A stretch of 64,000 bases of DNA from Jannaschia pagri (GTDB lineage: Bacteria; Pseudomonadota; Alphaproteobacteria; Rhodobacterales; Rhodobacteraceae). Shown one piece after another: positions 50,851-59,914 of this stretch (positions are counted from its first letter, which is position 1; each line of letters opens with the position of its first letter). Location of the stretch: assembly GCF_019655435.1 (NCBI RefSeq), contig NZ_BPFH01000003.1, forward strand, positions 1-64,000. Reading direction: 5' to 3'. The notes under the pieces were generated by a model. It searched no databases, was not told where the DNA came from, and worked only from the letters and a program-made list of their open reading frames with translations. The position numbers and the translations under genes are program-made.

Positions 50851-51308
50851 AGCGCCCGGAGATCGTTGGCCCCGAGGCGATAGGCCTTGCCAAAGCCGCC
50901 GTTCAAAAGCGCCTCGTCCGCGTCGATCAACAGCAGCCGGAAATCCGTGAAATCGTAGTAGAGCGTCGCCTTCGGCCGGGCGGCCAGATAGGCGCTGCGC
51001 TCGGCCTCTTTGTCCAGGGCGGCAGTCCGCCCCAGCAACGTGAGGCGCGGATGTGTCAACGGATCCCCCCGTTCGGCTGGCTCCCCGACCAAAGCCGAAC
51101 ATCTTGGGTCAGCCGCCAAAGCCCGCGCGTGGTCCGACAGGTCGGAGATCAGCATGCAAAGACCCCGCCCGGGCATCCACAGACAGCCTGTGCGCGTGAC
51201 CATGGGCGCGCCATCGCGCAGGGTACCGAGTGATGCGGACATAGCACCCGCCAGCAAGCCTCGCGCCTCGGTCCGGGCAGCATCGTCTAAGGGGCGAAAC
51301 GGTGTCAT
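50847..51308 (-). CDS. pyridoxamine 5'-phosphate oxidase-like (HugZ-type) protein
   Basis: This is a 153-residue split-barrel flavin- or haem-binding protein. ARGLLAGAMSASLGTLRDGAPMVTRTG begins the barrel, and LISDLSDHARALAADPRCSALVG is the typical dimer segment of the HugZ/PNPOx-like group. The usual C-terminal DUF2470 extension of HugZ is absent. ATG 51308 is chosen; a TTG at 51329 is possible. Role could be haem utilisation or flavin reduction. It is coupled to the YdcF gene downstream and divergent from ilvE. Confidence 0.85.
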   Translation of the reverse strand: MTPFRPLDDAARTEARGLLAGAMSASLGTLRDGAPMVTRTGCLWMPGRGLCMLISDLSDHARALAADPRCSALVGEPAERGDPLTHPRLTLLGRTAALDKEAERSAYLAARPKATLYYDFTDFRLLLIDADEALLNGGFGKAYRLGANDLRAL

Positions 51309-51406
51309 TCCGCTAGATTGGGTCGCCAACCGCTTCGGGGCAAGGGGTGGCTGGACCTATGGCGCAGTGGTGCTACGGTCAGGGCCAGAGCGAAGGAAGG
51401 GACCCC

Positions 51407-52270
51407 ATGGCATTCGGCACGACCATTCGCACTTGGTTCGACGGAACGTGGCACGACGGGGATGTCGCCGTGATGCGCGCCGCCGATCATGGCATGTGGC
51501 AAGGCTCCAGCGTGTTTGACGGCGCCCGCCGCTTCGAAGGGGTCACCCCAGACCTGGACAAGCACTGCGCCCGCGTGAACCGCTCGGCTGAGGCGCTGAT
51601 GCTAACCCCGACAATGACTGCCGACGCCATGGTCGCGCTGATCCACGAAGGGTTGGAGGGCTTCGCCCCAGACGCCGCGATCTACATTCGCCCAATGTAT
51701 TGGGGCATTCACGGCAGCGAGTTGGGGCTGGTCCCCTCTGGCGAAGACACGGGGTTTGCCATCTGTCTCGAAGAAGTACCGATGTTTGCCCCGGACAAGA
51801 CCACGACCCTGACCACGACGCGCTTTCGCCGCCCGGTTTTGGAAGACAACGTCTGTGACGCCAAGGCGGGCTGCCTTTATCCCAATAACGCGCGGATGCT
51901 GGCAGAAGCGCAGCGAAAGGGCTTTGGCAATGCATTGGTTGCGGACGCCATGGGCAATGTCGCCGAAAGCGCCACGTCAAACGTCTTTATGGTCAAAGAC
52001 GGAGAGGTCTTCACCCCAATCGCCAACGGGACCTTTCTGTCGGGGATCACACGGGCCCGACATATCGCAAATCTCAGCGGCGACAGCACACCCGTCCATG
52101 AGACCGTGCTAACCTTCGATGATTTTCGCGATGCCGATGAGGTGTTCCTGTCCGGCAATCTGACCAAGGTCACCCCCGTTACCGCCTTCGATGATCGGTC
52201 CTACCAAGTGGGGCCTGTCACCCGGCGCGTGCGAGAGATGTATTGGGACTGGGCGCTCTCCTCGGACTGA
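51407..52270 (+). CDS. ilvE: branched-chain amino acid aminotransferase
   Basis: This is a 287-residue class IV PLP aminotransferase making or degrading valine, leucine and isoleucine. It shows the HGMWQGSSVFDGARRF loop, the PLP-lysine region DNVCDAKAGCLYPNNARML, and VAESATSNVFMVKDGEVFTP with the conserved glutamate, then GITRARHI. ATG 51407 follows GAAGGAAGGG; an in-frame ATG at 51347 lies too far from any ribosome site. It overlaps the next gene by 28 bases. D-amino-acid aminotransferase activity cannot be excluded from the family. Confidence 0.92.
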   Translation: MAFGTTIRTWFDGTWHDGDVAVMRAADHGMWQGSSVFDGARRFEGVTPDLDKHCARVNRSAEALMLTPTMTADAMVALIHEGLEGFAPDAAIYIRPMYWGIHGSELGLVPSGEDTGFAICLEEVPMFAPDKTTTLTTTRFRRPVLEDNVCDAKAGCLYPNNARMLAEAQRKGFGNALVADAMGNVAESATSNVFMVKDGEVFTPIANGTFLSGITRARHIANLSGDSTPVHETVLTFDDFRDADEVFLSGNLTKVTPVTAFDDRSYQVGPVTRRVREMYWDWALSSD

Positions 52271-53313
52271 AGCGAGGCGCGCTGCGCGGTGCCCTGCGGG
52301 TCTGCGCAACACTTGCCCCCACGCTTGCGACCGGGGCTGGCGTGATCTGGCTGCTGACGACCAACCCGCTTGCCCAACCGTTCGTGGAGCGCACAGCAGA
52401 GGATCTGTCCCAAACGCTGGAGCGGCGCATCGCGCGTCAGGCCAGCCCAGCCTGGATAGCGTCGGAGTTGGATCGGGCCATCGCGTCCGACGATCCCGAC
52501 CGGGTTGCGATGCTCCTGTCCCTTCGGGAAGACCTGGGGCACAGCCTGGACACGGAGGCCGCCGAGGCGCTGTTGGCGCGGCACCAATCCCTGCTGCCCC
52601 AGGCCTTGTCATGCGGACGCTGTATGGTGGATGTGGCGACCTGCCCTTCGCTCACCCATCTGGCCGCCTGTGCGGCTCCGTTCGAGCTATCACCGTTGGG
52701 GGATATCAACGCCCTTCGCCGGGGAGCCGTCGCCTGGGCGGCCGGTGACGAGGTCGATCACCTGGACGTCTCGCTTGCCCTGATCGGCCTGGGTGCGACG
52801 GTGGCGGTGGTTGCCAGTGGCGGCAGTTCCACCGCTGTCAAAGCGGGGGCTGGCCTGACCCGCATGGCAAACCGCATGGGCACCCTGACGCCCGCCGCAA
52901 AGGGCCTGCTGCGCGTGCCGGTCCGGTGGACCGCTGTCCCGGCGTACCTGTCCGGTCGCGCCGCTCTGGATACGGTGACGGACCTGTCCCATGTGGCCCG
53001 CTTGGGTCGGTTTGCAGCGGATATGGACCGGGTTCGCCGCGCCACGTCCACCGCCGAAGCCCTGCGCCTGGCGCGCCATGTGGACAGCCCCGAGGACGCC
53101 GCGCGCCTGGCGCGCTTGGCTGAGGCCGCGGGTCCCCGCACCAGCCGCAGCCTGGCCGTGTTGGGAAAGGCCCGCGCCTTTCGGGCAACCCTCCGCCTGA
53201 CGGAGGCGGCCATTGGCGCGCTGCTGATCCTCTGGGCGACGGTGCTGCACCTGGCAGTCGTCCTCGGCACCCGGTTGGGTGCTCTGGCCCTGTGCACCCT
53301 GGTGCGACTTTGA
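52243..53313 (+). CDS. hypothetical membrane-associated protein
   Basis: This is a 356-residue protein that I do not recognise. A hydrophobic segment near residues 20-40 (LAPTLATGAGVIWLLTT) and one at the C-terminus (AAIGALLILWATVLHLAVVLG) flank a central part rich in Ala, Arg and Leu. That part carries four cysteines in CGRCMVDVATCPSLTHLAAC and a glycine-rich helix, LIGLGATVAVVASGGSS. The start is TTG 52243 inside ilvE, after GAGAGATG. The start is uncertain, but the frame and codon use are coding-like throughout. It is likely coupled to ilvE. Confidence 0.7.
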   Translation: MGLGALLGLKRGALRGALRVCATLAPTLATGAGVIWLLTTNPLAQPFVERTAEDLSQTLERRIARQASPAWIASELDRAIASDDPDRVAMLLSLREDLGHSLDTEAAEALLARHQSLLPQALSCGRCMVDVATCPSLTHLAACAAPFELSPLGDINALRRGAVAWAAGDEVDHLDVSLALIGLGATVAVVASGGSSTAVKAGAGLTRMANRMGTLTPAAKGLLRVPVRWTAVPAYLSGRAALDTVTDLSHVARLGRFAADMDRVRRATSTAEALRLARHVDSPEDAARLARLAEAAGPRTSRSLAVLGKARAFRATLRLTEAAIGALLILWATVLHLAVVLGTRLGALALCTLVRL

Positions 53314-53404
53314 CCATCGGTTCATCCCCGACGCAGGGGCTTGCCCATGGACAGACGCCGTTCCAGGCGCCATGGTGGACGCCGCTCTCGGAGAGGAAGA
53401 CGTC

Positions 53405-53861
53405 ATGCGCAAGTTTCTCGTGGTTTTGGACGACAGCCGCGAATGCCTGAACGCAATGCGGTTTGCATCGCTGCGGGCTGAACATACCAGCGGCGGGGTG
53501 GAGGTTCTGTCGGTGATCCCCCCCCGATGAATTCAACCATTGGATCGGTGTCGGCGATATCATGCGCGAAGAAGCGCGAGAGCGGATCGTCGCTCACTTT
53601 GAGGTCTTTGCGAAATGGATGCGCGATAAGCACAAGCTGGAACCCCATCTGGTGATCCGCGAAGGCGAACCGGTCGAAGAAATCCTGGCCCAGGTTCGCG
53701 AAGATCCGGAGATCGGCGTTTTGGTGCTGGGCGCAGCTGCCGACAAAAAGGGCCCCGGGCCATTGGTAACGGCCTTGACGAAATCGGCGGGCACATTGCC
53801 GGTGCCCATTACGATTGTGCCGGGGGATCTTTCGAAAGAGCAGTTGGAAGTCATCGCCTAG
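53405..53861 (+). pseudogene. universal stress protein, frameshifted
   Basis: Two frames make one UspA-like protein of about 151 residues. Frame one (53405) reads MRKFLVVLDDSRECLNAMRF to VEVLSVIPP. It then hits a stop because a run of eight C (53518-53525) has one base too many. With seven C the next frame continues DEFNHWIGVGDIMREEARER to VPITIVPGDLSKEQLEVIA, including the nucleotide-binding VLVLGAAADKKGPGPL. ATG 53562 could start the second part alone. This may be a real mutation, slippage-prone expression or a sequencing error in the homopolymer. Confidence 0.85.
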
Positions 53862-53961
53862 GTCTTGGCCGTGCGCTCCTGTTCCATGCTGGGCGGTCAC
53901 CCAAAGGCAATTGATGGTCCACGAGGATCACAGCGCAAATTATTGAAAATAGGCGCAAAGA

Positions 53962-54969
53962 ATGTCAGACGAGACGAAAAACTGGAGCTTGGACTTCGAG
54001 TTTATCGCGTACCAAGTCGTTAGTTACCCCAGTCGAGCCATTGTGGACTACGGGTCCGTCAACGTTCTGCTTGATACGATGGGGGCGCTGCCTGATGGTC
54101 GCGTGACGTTTACCCTCGTCTTTGACGTCGGCAACCAACACATGACAGGTTTGGGGGGCGACTTTTCCGATGAGGCGGGCACTTTTGTTCAAATCGATCA
54201 GCGGATGGAGAATGGACAGCTTGTCATCGAAGGGGCCATTGAAAACAGTGTCCTAAGTGTCCCGATCAGCGATCTAAACAGGCTGGCGCTCAGGTTGACT
54301 GAGGCAACTGTCAGGGATGAAAGCGGGCCCATCAACATTGTAAATCCTCCGACTTTTGACATCGACGACCTTAGCGACAAGCCTGCTTATCCCTATCCAA
54401 CTTGGACGCAGCGTTTTTTCCTAGACCCCGTTGATCAGGACAGAACGGGCCGAGATCGGGATGAAAGACTCATTGGACACCATGGAAATGATCGCCTGGA
54501 TGGGCAGGGCGGCGACGATGATGTGCGTGGATACAATGGCAACGATACGCTGATCGGTGGCTCCGGAGACGATAGCCTTCACGGCGAACACGGCGATGAC
54601 AACCTGATCGGCGGCGCTGGCAATGACTCTCTGATCGGAGGTGTCGGAGACAACACCTATGTCGGGGGCGTCGGCGCCGATCACTTCGTCATTCTTGCGG
54701 GGGCACCCGGGACCGACACGATCATTGATTTCAAAGACGGCGACGTGATCGCCGTTGATGACCGGTTCTTTGGCTGCGGGACATGGGCCTGGACCATGCG
54801 CTCCGTCACAGAGGCCCAATACGACCGAGCGCTCCTGGACGGCCTGGTTGCCTATGACGCCGAAAGTGGGGCTTTCTCGATCCGCGACCTAGACACCGAC
54901 GCCTTGGAGGTTGTCTTCATCGTTAACGGCGCGCCCACACTCTCCGCAGAGGACTTCAACCTATTCTAG
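53962..54969 (+). CDS. RTX calcium-binding repeat protein
   Basis: This is a 335-residue acidic protein. Residues about 1-165 form a beta-rich unknown domain. Residues 168-232 contain five to six RTX nonapeptides of the GGxGxDxLx type (GGSGDDSLHGEHGDDNLIGG), which bind calcium and fold after secretion. DHFVILAGAPGTDTIIDFKDGDVI is the usual post-repeat segment. There is no N-terminal signal peptide, as expected for type I secretion. No ABC/MFP exporter is nearby. Base composition is lower in GC than its neighbours, hinting at transfer. Function unknown. Confidence 0.88.
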   Translation: MSDETKNWSLDFEFIAYQVVSYPSRAIVDYGSVNVLLDTMGALPDGRVTFTLVFDVGNQHMTGLGGDFSDEAGTFVQIDQRMENGQLVIEGAIENSVLSVPISDLNRLALRLTEATVRDESGPINIVNPPTFDIDDLSDKPAYPYPTWTQRFFLDPVDQDRTGRDRDERLIGHHGNDRLDGQGGDDDVRGYNGNDTLIGGSGDDSLHGEHGDDNLIGGAGNDSLIGGVGDNTYVGGVGADHFVILAGAPGTDTIIDFKDGDVIAVDDRFFGCGTWAWTMRSVTEAQYDRALLDGLVAYDAESGAFSIRDLDTDALEVVFIVNGAPTLSAEDFNLF

Positions 54970-55112
54970 GCGAGCGCTTGGCCCGCAATAGCCACCCCGG
55001 TAGAGCGCGGCCGACAGCCCAAGCGCCCGACCCGTCTTAGAATCATTCCAAGTTCTTGACCTTCCCTCGCTGGAAGCGCACATTGGTGTGGACCCTGCCG
55101 GAGGTACCCCCG

Positions 55113-55673
55113 ATGTTTATTCAGACCGAGACGACGCCAAACCCTGCCACCCTCAAGTTCCTGCCCGGCCAAACCGTGCTGGAAACAGGGACAGCCGATT
55201 TCCCGACTGCCGACGCGGCGCAGCCGTCCCCCTTGGCCACCCGCCTGTTCGCCATCAACGGCGTGACTGGCGTGTTCTTTGGCCATGACTTCGTGACCGT
55301 GACAAAGGACGACGGCACCGAATGGGACCACGTGAAGCCTGCCATCCTTGGCGGTATCATGGAACACTTCCAATCTGGTGCCCCGGTCATGGAGGGCGAT
55401 GCGCAGGCCCAGCACCAGGCCAACCACGATGAGGCCGACGCCGCCGTTGTGGGCCAGATCACCGAGCTGCTGGACACGCGCGTGCGGCCCGCAGTCGCCC
55501 AAGACGGGGGGGACATCACGTTCCACGGGTTCGACCGTGGGGTGGTCTATCTGCAGATGAAGGGCGCCTGCGCGGGCTGCCCCTCTTCGACAATGACCCT
55601 CAAGATGGGTATCGAAAATCTGCTGCGTCACTACATCCCCGAAGTGTTGGAGGTGCGGCCCGTTGGTGTCTAG
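55113..55673 (+). CDS. nfuA: NifU-like iron-sulfur scaffold/carrier protein
   Basis: This is a 186-residue Nfu protein. The N-terminal Nfu-N domain starts MFIQTETTPNPATLKFLPGQ. The C-terminal NifU domain has ITELLDTRVRPAVAQDGGDI and the cluster-binding CAGCPSST with CxxC, where a 4Fe-4S cluster is held between two subunits before transfer to client enzymes. ATG 55113 follows CGGAGGTACC; the in-frame ATG at 55056 adds unlike sequence. It precedes tsaB and rimI, a frequent alphaproteobacterial order. Confidence 0.96.
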   Translation: MFIQTETTPNPATLKFLPGQTVLETGTADFPTADAAQPSPLATRLFAINGVTGVFFGHDFVTVTKDDGTEWDHVKPAILGGIMEHFQSGAPVMEGDAQAQHQANHDEADAAVVGQITELLDTRVRPAVAQDGGDITFHGFDRGVVYLQMKGACAGCPSSTMTLKMGIENLLRHYIPEVLEVRPVGV

Positions 55674-55724
55674 CGCCCAGCGGGCACCACGCCTGGGCCG
55701 GCCGCACCATCGGACACCAGCACC

Positions 55725-56345
55725 GTGACACGGGACATCACGCTCGCCTTCGACAGTTCTGAACCCCATTGCGCCGTCGCGATCTTGGATGGGCGCGAGG
55801 TTCTGTTTCACCGGGTCGAAGCTATGACAAAGGGCCAGGCAGAGCGTCTGCCGGTCCTCATCGAAACGGCCATGACCGAGGTCGGTCTCGCCCCCTCTGA
55901 CCTGTCCCGGATCGGGGTTGGCACCGGGCCCGGAAACTTCACCGGGACGCGCATTTCCGTGGCTTTGGCCCGGGGCATCGCCCTGGGTGTGGGCATTCAG
56001 GCCCAGGGCGTCAGCGCCATTGAGGCCTATGGGGACGGGCGCGACGTGACAGTGTGCCTGCCCGCGCCGCGCGGTCGCGTCATCCTTGGCCACGGGACCC
56101 ATATTGAGACGCAAGGCATCGAGGATGCGGTGCCAGAGGGAATGCCGAACCGGGTCTGCGGGCCTGCCGCCGAGGACGTCGCGGTTGCCACCGGAGCGGT
56201 TTTGCTCGACACTCCAGACCTGGCGCCAGCGATTGGGCTCGCGACAAGAAAAGGCGCAAATACAATCGGAATGCGTCCCGCACCGGTGTACCTTCGCCCT
56301 GCGGATGCAGCCCCGACATCTGATTTGCCGCCACGCATACTGTAA
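55725..56345 (+). CDS. tsaB: tRNA threonylcarbamoyladenosine biosynthesis protein TsaB
   Basis: This is a 206-residue ASKHA-fold protein. It begins LAFDSSEPHCAVAILDG, then GTGPGNFTGTRISVALARGIALG, the typical first half of the TsaD-like fold. It helps TsaD, TsaC and TsaE make t6A37 in ANN-decoding tRNAs. The start codon is GTG 55725, 51 bases after nfuA. The C-terminal half is shorter than in E. coli, common in this group. rimI follows at 50 bases, as in many bacteria. Confidence 0.93.
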   Translation: MTRDITLAFDSSEPHCAVAILDGREVLFHRVEAMTKGQAERLPVLIETAMTEVGLAPSDLSRIGVGTGPGNFTGTRISVALARGIALGVGIQAQGVSAIEAYGDGRDVTVCLPAPRGRVILGHGTHIETQGIEDAVPEGMPNRVCGPAAEDVAVATGAVLLDTPDLAPAIGLATRKGANTIGMRPAPVYLRPADAAPTSDLPPRIL

Positions 56346-56395
56346 ACCTTGTCTGACGGTCTTCGCTGTCTAGGTGCAGTCGATAACAAGGCCGG

Positions 56396-56815
56396 ATGGA
56401 TATGCCCCTCGCTCAGACACTCGCGGCCCTTCACGCAAGCGCCTTCACAGGTGCGGCCCGTTGGTCGCCCCCCGCCTTTCAGGCCGCCATCGAGGATCGC
56501 AGCTGCTTTCTGCTCTTGGACGGGCCGGATGCAGACCCGGGCGGCTTTGCCCTCGGGCGCACCGTCGCCGACGAAGCGGAGCTTTTGACCCTCGTCGTCG
56601 CGAAGCCCGCACGTCGACAGGGCAAGGGCGTCCGCCTTTTGGCCCGGTTCGAAGACGCCGCGCGCAGCAGGACAGCCCAGGCCGCTTTCTTGGAAGTCGC
56701 GGCGGACAACATGCCAGCCCGATCGCTCTATGGACGCTGCGGCTGGTCCGAAGCCGGTCGTCGCAGCGGTTATTACGACGGCGTAGATGCCTTGGTCCTG
56801 CGCAAGGACCTGTGA
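56396..56815 (+). CDS. rimI: ribosomal-protein-alanine N-acetyltransferase RimI-like
   Basis: This is a 139-residue GNAT. The acetyl-CoA loop is ARRQGKGVRLLARF in the region VVAKPARRQGKGV, followed by AAFLEVAADNMPARSLYGRCGW, the RimI-type V-A-x-x-N-x-x-A-x-x-L-Y motif, and RRSGYY. RimI acetylates the N-terminus of S18. It follows tsaB, the classic partner. It is unrelated in detail to the eight-gene array. ATG 56396 or 56402 may serve as start. Confidence 0.9.
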   Translation: MDMPLAQTLAALHASAFTGAARWSPPAFQAAIEDRSCFLLLDGPDADPGGFALGRTVADEAELLTLVVAKPARRQGKGVRLLARFEDAARSRTAQAAFLEVAADNMPARSLYGRCGWSEAGRRSGYYDGVDALVLRKDL

Positions 56816-56952
56816 CGGAAGGGCAGAGCCACACGAATCCGGTTGATCTTCGTGGATCGCTGCGGCCTTATCCCTTGCATTACGGCATGGCCGGGGGGCC
56901 TTCCATGGATGTGGAACGTCTGAACCCGGGCCAGCACCAACGGGAGAGACCG

Positions 56953-57960
56953 ATGAAAATCACCACCAAACTGATGGGCGCTGCTGCGGCCTTGGCCCTG
57001 ACCTCGGGCATGGCCTTTGCCGATGGTCACGCAAGCCCCGGCCTGATCATCGACCTGGGCGGAAAGTTCGACAAATCCTTCAACGAAAGCGCGTTCAACG
57101 GCGCCCAGCGTTGGGCCGAAGAAACCGGCGCCGACTATGCTGAGACGGAACTGGCCAACGAGGCACAGCGCGAACAGACCATGCGCCGCATGGCCGAGCG
57201 CGGCGCCAACCCGGTCGTGGTTCTGGGCTTTGCCAACGCATCGACGCTGGACGTTGTGGCCCCTGACTATCCCGACACCGACTTTGTGATCGTGGACATG
57301 GTCGTCGATCAGCCCAACGTGAAATCCATCGTCTTCTCCGAGCACGAGGGCTCCTACCTTGTGGGTATGATGGCAGCGATGGCGTCTGAGTCTGGCACCG
57401 TCAGCTTCATCGGCGGCATGGATGTTCCGCTGATCTCCAAGTTTGCTTGCGGCTACGCCCAGGGCGCCAAGGCCGTGAACCCTGACATGAACGTCATCGT
57501 CAACATGACCGGCACCACGCCCACGGCCTGGAACGACCCGGTCAAGGGCGCGGAACTGACCCGTTCGCAGATTTCCCAAGGGTCCGACGTGGTCTTTGCC
57601 GCCGCCGGTGGCACCGGTATCGGCGTCCTGCAAGCCGCCGCCGATGCGGATATTTTGTCCATCGGCGTCGACAGTAACCAGAACTACCTGCACCCGGGCG
57701 AGGTTCTGACCTCCATGGTCAAGCGCGTGGACAACGCCGTCTACGACAGCTTCACCGCCGCTGCGGCGGGCGAGCTTGAGACAGGCATCACCGTCATGGG
57801 CCTCGACAACGAAGGCGTGGGCTTCGCCATGGACGAGAACAACGCCGACCTGGTGAGCGCAGAGATGGTCGCCGCTGTCGAAGCGGCCAAAGCCCAGATC
57901 ATCGCGGGCGAGATCACCGTCCACGACTACCTGTCGGACAACTCCTGCCCGGCCTTCTAA
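56953..57960 (+). CDS. BMP family nucleoside-binding protein of ABC transporter
   Basis: This is a 335-residue periplasmic protein with a signal peptide (MKITTKLMGAAAALALTSGM, cleavage near FA-DGH). The BMP/PnrA fold shows GLIIDLGGKFDKSFNESAFNGAQRWAEE-like sequence at residues 30-60, LGFANASTLDVVAPDYPDTDFVIVD, SEHEGSYLVGMMAA and SIGVDSNQNYLHPG, which line the purine-nucleoside site. ATG 56953 follows GGGAGAGACC; the frame further upstream overlaps rimI. It starts the nucleoside operon that ends with purine nucleoside phosphorylase. Confidence 0.94.
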   Translation: MKITTKLMGAAAALALTSGMAFADGHASPGLIIDLGGKFDKSFNESAFNGAQRWAEETGADYAETELANEAQREQTMRRMAERGANPVVVLGFANASTLDVVAPDYPDTDFVIVDMVVDQPNVKSIVFSEHEGSYLVGMMAAMASESGTVSFIGGMDVPLISKFACGYAQGAKAVNPDMNVIVNMTGTTPTAWNDPVKGAELTRSQISQGSDVVFAAAGGTGIGVLQAAADADILSIGVDSNQNYLHPGEVLTSMVKRVDNAVYDSFTAAAAGELETGITVMGLDNEGVGFAMDENNADLVSAEMVAAVEAAKAQIIAGEITVHDYLSDNSCPAF

Positions 57961-58322
57961 TGTCCGAGGCGTCCCCCGGTAAGTTGCTCCTGACGCTGCT
58001 GCGGGCCTGGAATGAGCCCGACTCCGGGGCGCGCGACACAATCTTGGACGAGGCCGTCGCGGCCTCGTTCCTCTACGAGGATCCCCACGCCCCCGCACCC
58101 TTCGAAGGGCGCGATGGCATGGCCCAGTACCTCAGCATTTTCCGCCAGAACCTGCCCGACGCAGAACTACACCCCGTCGAGGCGCCGAAGGTGACCCATG
58201 GCACGGCGCTTGTGTCGGCGCGGCTGGACCGCAGCGGACGGAAGTTCGCGCGATTGATCTTTATTGGCCAGGCAGACGCCGGGGCCCTGACCCGCGTCAC
58301 CGGCTTTGTGGAGAGCGAATGA
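57960..58322 (+). CDS. NTF2/SnoaL-like protein
   Basis: This is a 120-residue small alpha+beta barrel. It reads LLTLLRAWNEPDSGARDTILDEAVAASFLYEDPHAPAPFEGRDGMAQYLSIF-like sequence in its first half, then a beta-sheet, ALVSARLDRSGRKFARLIFIGQADAG. The pattern fits nuclear-transport-factor-2-like / SnoaL proteins, whose activities range widely. It overlaps the binding-protein stop by one base (TAATG) and the ATPase start by ATGA, so it is firmly within the nucleoside transport operon. Role there unknown. Confidence 0.8.
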   Translation: MSEASPGKLLLTLLRAWNEPDSGARDTILDEAVAASFLYEDPHAPAPFEGRDGMAQYLSIFRQNLPDAELHPVEAPKVTHGTALVSARLDRSGRKFARLIFIGQADAGALTRVTGFVESE

Positions 58323-59869
58323 CATCTGACGGCAATCCAGACCTCGCCATCGAATTGCGCGGCATCTCCAAAGCCTTCGGCCCCGTACAGGCCAACAAGG
58401 ACATCTCGATCCAAGTCAAACGCGGCACGATCCACGGGATCATCGGCGAAAACGGCGCGGGCAAATCCACGCTCATGTCGATCCTCTATGGGTTCTACAA
58501 GGCCGACGCCGGCGAAGTGCTGATCGGCGGCAAGACGACCCCGATCCCCGACAGTCAGGCCGCCATCGACGCGGGCATCGGGATGGTCTTCCAGCACTTT
58601 AAGCTGGTCGAGAATTTCACCGTTCTGGAAAACGTGATCCTCGGCGCCGAGGACGGCGCCCTGCTCAAGCCCTCCCTGGCCAAGGCTCGGAAACTGTTGA
58701 CCGATCTCGCCCAAGAATACGAGATGGACGTGGATCCCGACGCCGTGATCGAAGACCTGGGCGTGGGTCAACAGCAGCGGGTCGAGATCCTGAAGGCGCT
58801 CTATCGCGAGGCCGATATTCTCATCCTGGACGAGCCCACGGGCGTCCTGACCCCCGCCGAGGCGGACCACCTCTTCCGCATCCTCAAGGGCCTCAAGGAC
58901 GAGGGGAAAACAATCATCCTCATCACCCACAAGCTGCGGGAGATTATGGAGATTACCGACACGGTCAGCGTCATGCGGCGCGGCGAGATGACGGCCACCG
59001 TGAAAACCGCCGAGACCTCCCCGGAGCAATTGGCGGAGCTGATGGTGGGTCGCAAGGTCCTGCTGCGCGTGGACAAGGTGCCAGCAACACCCGGCGAGAC
59101 GGTCCTATCCGTCCGGGGCTTGCGCGTTGTGGACGATCAAGGCGTGGAACGCCTGCGCGGCATCGACCTGGACATTCGGGCGGGCGAAGTTCTGGGGATC
59201 GCTGGCGTGGCCGGAAACGGCCAGTCCGAGTTGCTGGAGGTCCTGGGCGGCTACACGCAGGGCACCGGCACGATCACTATGAACGGTGAGCAGATCGACC
59301 TGACCGGCACGGCCTCCGATGCGCGAACGCGGCGGGCCCGCGGCATTGCCCATGTGCCCGAGGACCGGCAGCGCGAAGGCCTCATCATGGACTTCGGTGC
59401 CTGGGAAAACGTGGCCTTTGGCTACCACCATTCCGAGCCCTTCTGTCGGGGCCTCTTCATGGACCACGGGGCCATGCGGGACGACTGCGCCGCCAAGATG
59501 GAACGCTTCGATGTGCGCCCACCTGATCCCACGCTGGCCGCCAAAAACTTCTCGGGCGGCAATCAACAAAAGATCGTCCTCGCCAGGGAAATCGAGCGAA
59601 ACCCAGATCTGCTCCTGATCGGTCAGCCCACACGCGGCGTAGATATCGGCGCCATCGAATTCATCCACCAACAAGTCATCGCCCTGCGAGACCAGGGCAA
59701 GGCGATCTTACTCGTGTCGGTGGAACTCGATGAGATCATGGCCCTCTCCGACCGGATCGCCGTCATGTTCGACGGGCGCATCATGGGGGAACGACTCCCG
59801 GACCAAACCGATGCCAATGAACTCGGCCTCTTGATGGCCGGCATGACAGGGAAAGACGCCGCCGCATGA
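58319..59869 (+). CDS. nucleoside ABC transporter ATP-binding protein, two ATPase domains
   Basis: This is a 516-residue duplicated ATPase as in sugar and nucleoside importers. First domain: Walker A IIGENGAGKSTLMSILYG near residue 40, signature LGVGQQQRVEILKAL, Walker B ILILDEPTGVLTP. Second domain: GIAGVAGNGQSELLEVLGG, a degenerate Walker A usual for this family, FSGGNQQKIVLAREI, and LLLIGQPTRGVDIGA. It should pair with the two permeases at 60009 and 61751. Start at 58319, coupled to the NTF2-like gene. Confidence 0.96.
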   Translation: MTSDGNPDLAIELRGISKAFGPVQANKDISIQVKRGTIHGIIGENGAGKSTLMSILYGFYKADAGEVLIGGKTTPIPDSQAAIDAGIGMVFQHFKLVENFTVLENVILGAEDGALLKPSLAKARKLLTDLAQEYEMDVDPDAVIEDLGVGQQQRVEILKALYREADILILDEPTGVLTPAEADHLFRILKGLKDEGKTIILITHKLREIMEITDTVSVMRRGEMTATVKTAETSPEQLAELMVGRKVLLRVDKVPATPGETVLSVRGLRVVDDQGVERLRGIDLDIRAGEVLGIAGVAGNGQSELLEVLGGYTQGTGTITMNGEQIDLTGTASDARTRRARGIAHVPEDRQREGLIMDFGAWENVAFGYHHSEPFCRGLFMDHGAMRDDCAAKMERFDVRPPDPTLAAKNFSGGNQQKIVLAREIERNPDLLLIGQPTRGVDIGAIEFIHQQVIALRDQGKAILLVSVELDEIMALSDRIAVMFDGRIMGERLPDQTDANELGLLMAGMTGKDAAA

Positions 59870-59914
59870 CTCCTTTCGCGTTTCACCCTTCATTAAGGTT
59901 AACGGCCCGCCCCT

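Noticed and set aside
56773-58098. Minus-strand open frame of 441 codons opposite the nucleoside-binding protein
   Set aside because: It lies wholly antisense to the BMP gene and its translation is low-complexity His/Gly/Asp-rich.
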